A stretch of DNA of 38,172 nucleotides from Synergistales bacterium. Lineage in GTDB: Bacteria > Synergistota > Synergistia > Synergistales > Aminiphilaceae. Shown one piece after another: positions 34,364-38,172 of the stretch. The notes under the pieces were generated by a model. That model had not been told where the DNA came from. It worked only from the letters and a program-made list of their open reading frames with translations, and made no database searches. The position numbers and the translations under genes were made by a program. Each line of letters begins with the position of its first letter. Position 1 is the first letter of the stretch. The DNA is taken from the NCBI GenBank assembly GCA_021736445.1, contig JAIPGA010000016.1, forward strand, positions 1-38,172, given 5' to 3'.

Positions 34364-34810
34364 TCAGGGCAGCATGATCCTGAGCACCTTCTCGAAGACG
34401 TACCAGACGATGAAGGTGAACCCAAAACCCACCACGAGGGTGCCCCGCCATCCGCTCCAGCCGCCTGCCATCAGCAGCAGCCCACCCATGAAGATCAGCG
34501 TAGCGGGGATAAAGCCAACAGGTTCAAAAATCAGGGCGTAGACTATGCCGAGCACAATCGTTCCGGCGATCATGGCAAGACCCAGCTTGCTCGCCCCGAA
34601 GGCCTCCGTTGCCGCGCCTTCCTTTCTGCGCCTGAGGTCCTTGAGGATCAAAAGAACGCTCACGAAGAGCATCACCAGCCCAAGCCCCATGGGAAACAGC
34701 ACGGGGGCCCAGGGGTTGCCGATGGATGCCTTGGGGAGCTGCATCGCCTGGACGGAATAGAGCAGACTGATCACCACACCGGCGATGCCTACCGTCAAAT
34801 CCTTATGCAT
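34364..34810 (-). CDS. tctB: Tripartite tricarboxylate transporter, small membrane subunit TctB
   Basis: A 148-residue protein with four hydrophobic segments and a charged loop (LKDLRRRKEGAATE) after the second, as in TctB. Start MHKDLTVGIAGVVISLLYSVQ has AGGGGGA upstream. TctB pairs with TctA in the membrane. It lies about 100 bases downstream of tctC; that gap has a small GC-rich palindrome but no gene. Confidence 0.88.
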   Translation of the reverse strand: MHKDLTVGIAGVVISLLYSVQAMQLPKASIGNPWAPVLFPMGLGLVMLFVSVLLILKDLRRRKEGAATEAFGASKLGLAMIAGTIVLGIVYALIFEPVGFIPATLIFMGGLLLMAGGWSGWRGTLVVGFGFTFIVWYVFEKVLRIMLP

Positions 34811-34912
34811 TGGAATCCCCCTCCCGAGTGAGAACGCTGCGAGGCGGACGCACCGCCCCGCAGCGTATGACGCACACTACCGGAATCGGCAGGAAACGTC
34901 CAAAGGCCCGGC

Positions 34913-35911
34913 CTACTGGCCTTTGTACATGTTGATGCTCTTCAGCAGGTCCTTGTACTGCTCGTTCTGCTTCTCGAGGAAGTCACCGAAACCCTCGGAA
35001 CCCATGAAGGCCTTGGTCCAGCCGTTCTTGGTGCAGATCTCGTCCCAGGCCTCGGTCTTGACCATCTTGGAGAGCGCTTCCTGCAGGTGGTCAACGGCGT
35101 ACTGGGGCATCTCGGGCGGGCCGAAGAGGCCGCGCCAGTTGATGAACTCCGTGTCGACGCCAGCCTGGCGGACGGTGGGCACCTGCGACATGGGGCCCTC
35201 TGCAATGGGTTCGGGGGAGGTGATGGCCAGCACCCGGATCTCACCGGACTGCATGGGGCCGACAGTCTCGGCCATACCGGTGGTCACCAGGTCGATGTGT
35301 CCGCCCATGGCGGCCGCGAGGCTCTGGCCGCCCTGGAAGGGCACGTAGGTGATCTCCTTCAGGTTCTTGACGCCTGCTGCCTTGGCCACCTTGAGGAACT
35401 GGATATGGTCCATGCTCCCCGGGGAGGAGGTGCCGCCGATGGTGACGCTCTTGGGATCCTTCCTCAGGGCTTCCATGACATCGCCCAGGTCCTCATAGGG
35501 GGAGTCCTTGGGAACGGCGAAGGCGCCGTAGTCGTTGATCAGCATGGCGATGGGGGTGACGTCCTCGTAGCTCAGCTCGGTCTGACCGGTGAGGTTGATG
35601 AGAAGCAGGGGCGGGGAATAGACGATGATCGTGTAGGGGCTGCCCTCGCGCTTCTGCACGTAGGAGAGCGCCACGCCGCCGCCGCCGCCCGGCTTGTTGG
35701 TCACCGGCATGGGCTGTTCGATGAGCCCCTCCTGGGTCAGCACCTTGGTGGACATGCGGATGGTGGTGTCCCAGCCGCCGCCCGGGCCCGCCGGCGCGAT
35801 GCACTCGAAGGGCCTGGACGGATAGTCGTCATTTGCGGCCAGAGCCGCACCGGTAAAGGCTACCAGCAACGCAACTGCCAATCCTGTAAGCAGCAAACTC
35901 TTGCGAAACAT
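34913..35911 (-). CDS. tctC: Tripartite tricarboxylate transporter substrate-binding protein TctC
   Basis: A 332-residue secreted binding protein of the Bug/TctC family. Signal peptide MFRKSLLLTGLAVALLVAF, with a likely cut after ALA before ANDDYPSRP. Family motifs include the phosphate-loop-like IAPAGPGGGWDTTIR, VTNKPGGGGGVALSYV, GGTSSPGSMDH, YVPFQGGQSLAAAMGGHIDLV and SQVPTVRQAGVDTEF. It captures a carboxylate in the periplasm and passes it to TctAB. The ATG at 35911 begins the signal peptide; GGAGG lies 11 bases upstream and an in-frame GTG at 35917 is possible. Upstream in the same direction is the GntR gene, with a 165-base gap. Confidence 0.93.
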   Translation of the reverse strand: MFRKSLLLTGLAVALLVAFTGAALAANDDYPSRPFECIAPAGPGGGWDTTIRMSTKVLTQEGLIEQPMPVTNKPGGGGGVALSYVQKREGSPYTIIVYSPPLLLINLTGQTELSYEDVTPIAMLINDYGAFAVPKDSPYEDLGDVMEALRKDPKSVTIGGTSSPGSMDHIQFLKVAKAAGVKNLKEITYVPFQGGQSLAAAMGGHIDLVTTGMAETVGPMQSGEIRVLAITSPEPIAEGPMSQVPTVRQAGVDTEFINWRGLFGPPEMPQYAVDHLQEALSKMVKTEAWDEICTKNGWTKAFMGSEGFGDFLEKQNEQYKDLLKSINMYKGQ

Positions 35912-36076
35912 ATGCACAAAAACCTCCTTTGCACGTTCATCCGGATACACCCGGAGTTCCCTTTTGCCTGGAACCGCCCTCGCTCTTGCTCCGCGTCACC
36001 TACCACGCTCCTCTCGGTATCGGGATCGCCCTCTGGAATCTATCGACACAGGCGCCATCGCCTGTCCGACACAGCG

Positions 36077-36796
36077 TCATCCCCTGCGCTCCCGCTCCTC
36101 GCGGAACGAACGCAGGCAGGCCTGTCTGGCCCCCCGGAGATGCCGGCGCACAACCTCGACAGCCCATTCCTCGTCTTTCCTGCGCAGGGCCTCCACCATC
36201 TCCGCGTGCTCGTCGATGGCCACATCGCGGCGCTCGTGGTTGCGCAGACCCCGGCTGCGGAGCGGCTGCAGATAGTTGTGGTAGGTATGGACCAGCCGGA
36301 TGAGACGGGGCCGCTTGCAGGTCTCCACCAGGAGCTCCGAGAAGGACCGCATGGCATCGAAGAGGGCGTCGTCCTCGCCGTCGTGGCTGTGCCGCCGGGC
36401 CTCCTCCACCAGCTCGTCCAGCCTGGCCAGCTCCTTCTCCGTCGCCTGATCCTTGGAAAAGGTGATCGCCAGCGTCTCCAGGGCCTCCCGGATGGAGTAG
36501 ACCTCGATGATCGTGTCCTCGGTCACACCGGCGACCACAACACCCTTGCGGGGCACGTGCTCCACCAGCGCCTCCGCCTCCAGGCGGCGCAGCGCCTCCC
36601 GCACCGGCGTACGGCTGACGCCCATACGCTCGGCAAGCTCCGTCTCCACCAGGTGGTCTCCCGCCTCGAGCTCGCCGCGGAAGATCGCCTCCCGGAGCAC
36701 CTTGTAGATATCCTCCCGGAGAGGGGCCACCTCCCGGGGACGTAGCTGTTCCAGCGCTGACTTCACAGAGATCACTCCGATCGTGTGCCGTAGCAT
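36077..36796 (-). CDS. GntR-family (FadR/FCD type) transcriptional regulator
   Basis: A 239-residue DNA-binding protein. The winged helix-turn-helix fills residues 25-95 (YKVLREAIFRGELEAGDHLVETELAERMGVSRTPVREAL is the family hallmark, with R-T-P-V-R-E-A-L in the recognition helix). Residues 100-230 form the all-helical FCD ligand-binding domain, with Asp/His positions for a metal that usually binds a carboxylate. It lies directly upstream of tctCBA on the same strand and is the likely sensor of that operon's substrate. GTATCC repeats at about 36807-36830 sit at its own predicted transcription start and may be its operator. Confidence 0.92.
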   Translation of the reverse strand: MLRHTIGVISVKSALEQLRPREVAPLREDIYKVLREAIFRGELEAGDHLVETELAERMGVSRTPVREALRRLEAEALVEHVPRKGVVVAGVTEDTIIEVYSIREALETLAITFSKDQATEKELARLDELVEEARRHSHDGEDDALFDAMRSFSELLVETCKRPRLIRLVHTYHNYLQPLRSRGLRNHERRDVAIDEHAEMVEALRRKDEEWAVEVVRRHLRGARQACLRSFREERERRG

Positions 36797-36834
36797 CCAG
36801 GGTCCTGGATACAGGATACCCTAGGGATACGAAT

Positions 36835-36863
36835 ATTCTATACAACTGTCCCCTGCCCGTCAA
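36835..36863 (-). promoter_or_regulatory. Promoter of the GntR regulator gene
   Basis: On the minus strand TTGACG (complement of 36858-36863), 17 bases, and TAGAAT (complement of 36835-36840), each five of six to consensus. Predicted start of transcription near 36828 lies inside GGATAC/GTATCC repeats (36807-36830), a plausible autoregulatory operator. Confidence 0.7.
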
Positions 36864-36875
36864 GGCAGGGGACAG
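36846..36875 (-). terminator. Perfect 12-bp palindrome after the second aldehyde oxidoreductase gene
   Basis: CTGTCCCCTGCC (36846-36857) and GGCAGGGGACAG (36864-36875) are exact complements with a six-base loop, which is exactly the -35 box of the GntR promoter. It lies 63 bases after the oxidoreductase stop and may end that transcript or bind a dimeric regulator. Confidence 0.55.
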
Positions 36876-36938
36876 CATCCGCCGGTACATGATCATAAAG
36901 CACCAGTTGAATCGAAAAAAGAGAAGGGGAGGACGGCG

Positions 36939-38172
36939 TCAGGCAGGCAGCCGGTCCCGGGCCTGTTCCGCCAGCCGGGAGAGGCCGTGGCGCTCCAGTG
37001 TCTCCGGGAAGGGCCGTCCGGTGGGTTCGTCCCAGTGGTGTTCGCGGTAGTAGGCGTCGAGCATGGCCTCCCACTCGCCCCGCTCCAGGCGGGCGCCGGC
37101 GTAGCGGCCCTCCTGCAGGGGCTCCTCCATGAACCGCCTGGGCGGATAGTCGTGGCACCGGTCGAATCCGGCGTAGAGCAGATTGAAGGCCCGTTCCAGA
37201 TTGTTCAGCCGCTCGCCGTAGGCCATCAGCGTTTCCCCGGAGGTCTCGATCCCGGTCAGGGCGCTGTAGAGCCCGGCGATCTCCTCGGGATGGTAGAGCT
37301 CGGCATCCATCCACGCCGAGGAGAGGGTGCAGAGCCCCATGCAGTCCAGCACCGCCTTGTAGCGCTCCTGCCAGGCCACCAGGGCGGCGCGCTGCTGCGG
37401 CGTGGCCTCCAGGCCGGGGAAGACGAAGCCGAAGAGGTCCTGCGATGTCTCCGGCCGCAGGGATCCCGCCTCGGCCTGATACTCCTGGGCCGGGGCGCCC
37501 CGCAGATGCCCCGCCGCCTTGGCGCTGGTGACGATACCGAGCGCCCAGGCCGGATGGGAACGGAAGCCCGCCTCCATGACGGCGTTCCCCTTCACCAGGT
37601 TGGCGTAGGGACGTGTCTCTTCTCCGAGGGAACGGCTGGCCGCGTCGAGCCCCTCCGCCAGCAGATCGCCGAAGCCGCGCCGATACCCGATGGCCTCGAT
37701 CAGACCCAGCATGGCCCCACCGGCCCCCCAGCGCAGGGGGAATCCGATCTCCCGCTGCGCCAGCAGCCCGCGGTCCACAAGCTCCATCGCCCAGGCCACC
37801 ACGGCGGAGGTGTGGTCGCAGTCCAGCCCCAGCTCGTTGACCAGCCGGTTGGCCCGGAGCAGCGTGCCGGCGTCCCGGACATCCACATTGGTGGCGAAGG
37901 CGCGGTACATATTGGCCTGCACCCCCTCAACCGTCGCACCGTCCACCGCAAAGAGGGCGCTGCAGGGCACAGGGCAGGAGAAGCAGGCGCGCCGGGCGAT
38001 CATGGAGCGCTCCACGGCCTCCCTGGAGACCGCGGCGATGGCCTGATCGCTCCAGTACTCGGAGGTCATGTTGCGGACCCCGTGGGCCCTGGCCGAACCG
38101 TTTCTGAGATAGGCCCAGAGGGTGCCCCCCTCGGCGTGGACCCGACCGAAGGCGCTCTCCCGCAGCCGCCGC
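36939..38172 (-). CDS. Second aldehyde:ferredoxin oxidoreductase family protein, 5' part outside the window
   Basis: The frame is open from the TGA at 36939-36941 to the window edge, so about 410 C-terminal residues are visible and the pterin-binding N-terminal domain is missing. An ATG at 38069 is internal: the residues before it (RESAFGRVHAEGGTLWAYLRNGS, quoted only in part) continue family sequence. The 4Fe-4S motif is canonical, ACFSCPVPCS (C-x2-C-x3-C), with the fourth ligand in LDCMGLCTLSS. LGLDCDHTSAVVAWAMEL and NLVKGNAVMEAG also fit the family. It differs clearly from the oxidoreductase at 18275, so substrates probably differ. Confidence 0.88.
   Translation of the reverse strand, partial: RRLRESAFGRVHAEGGTLWAYLRNGSARAHGVRNMTSEYWSDQAIAAVSREAVERSMIARRACFSCPVPCSALFAVDGATVEGVQANMYRAFATNVDVRDAGTLLRANRLVNELGLDCDHTSAVVAWAMELVDRGLLAQREIGFPLRWGAGGAMLGLIEAIGYRRGFGDLLAEGLDAASRSLGEETRPYANLVKGNAVMEAGFRSHPAWALGIVTSAKAAGHLRGAPAQEYQAEAGSLRPETSQDLFGFVFPGLEATPQQRAALVAWQERYKAVLDCMGLCTLSSAWMDAELYHPEEIAGLYSALTGIETSGETLMAYGERLNNLERAFNLLYAGFDRCHDYPPRRFMEEPLQEGRYAGARLERGEWEAMLDAYYREHHWDEPTGRPFPETLERHGLSRLAEQARDRLPA

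Noticed and set aside
1-38172. CRISPR arrays, tRNA or rRNA genes, insertion sequences, prophage
   Set aside because: No regular spaced repeats, cloverleaf patterns, transposase or integrase motifs were seen on either strand.

Overview
The window is GC-rich DNA from an anaerobic bacterium with an outer membrane. A TolC-type channel and several secreted binding proteins point to a diderm. Two tungsten-type aldehyde:ferredoxin oxidoreductases (AOR), a corrinoid methyltransfer gene set, a TctABC carboxylate uptake operon, a betaine-type ABC importer and an arylacetate-CoA ligase suggest an amino-acid or organic-acid fermenter. Synergistota fits best. This is an inference from gene content; no rRNA or marker gene is present, and Desulfobacterota is a weaker alternative.

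Layout. 1-3.6 kb (+): end of a TolC-family gene, a Na/phosphate cotransporter and a PhoU protein. 3.6-5.0 kb: a DUF1847 protein (-) divergent from thiol peroxidase (+). 5.4-8.3 kb (+): a large SARP/BTAD-AAA-TPR regulator. 8.6-18.1 kb (+): a corrinoid methyltransfer cluster made of a corrinoid protein, an MtmB-family methyltransferase without pyrrolysine, a frameshifted NhaC-family transporter, a molybdopterin oxidoreductase, a RACo/RamA-type ferredoxin-ASKHA activator, a small MetH-activation-like protein and an MtbA/MtaA-type methyltransferase. 18.2-25.8 kb (-): a TPP enzyme, a betaine-type ABC importer (ATPase-CBS, one permease, two binding proteins) and an AOR. 26.3-27.8 kb (-): an arylacetate-CoA ligase preceded by a complete attenuation leader. 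27.9-31.6 kb (-): a membrane protein, a secreted beta-propeller and a small SHOCT protein. 31.8-32.7 kb (+): an EamA exporter. 32.8-36.8 kb (-): TctA, TctB, TctC and a GntR regulator. 36.9 kb to the edge (-): a second AOR, cut by the window end.

Two results stand out. First, the ligase at 26302-27549 has a good sigma70-type promoter, a 30-codon leader ORF with five consecutive Phe codons, and an intrinsic terminator just before its start. This is the architecture of phenylalanine attenuation. It would switch the gene on when Phe is scarce, so it points to an anabolic role (phenylacetate salvage to Phe) rather than Phe breakdown. Second, the 8.6-18.1 kb cluster carries an MtmB-like protein of normal length with sense codons where MtmB has its amber-encoded pyrrolysine. 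That makes it a candidate pyrrolysine-free methyltransferase on an unknown methylated substrate. The cluster supplies a corrinoid carrier, reductive activators and a second methyltransferase, plus an unusual Mo/W enzyme and a transporter. TAG is the commonest stop codon among the genes of the window, which fits absence of pyrrolysine coding.
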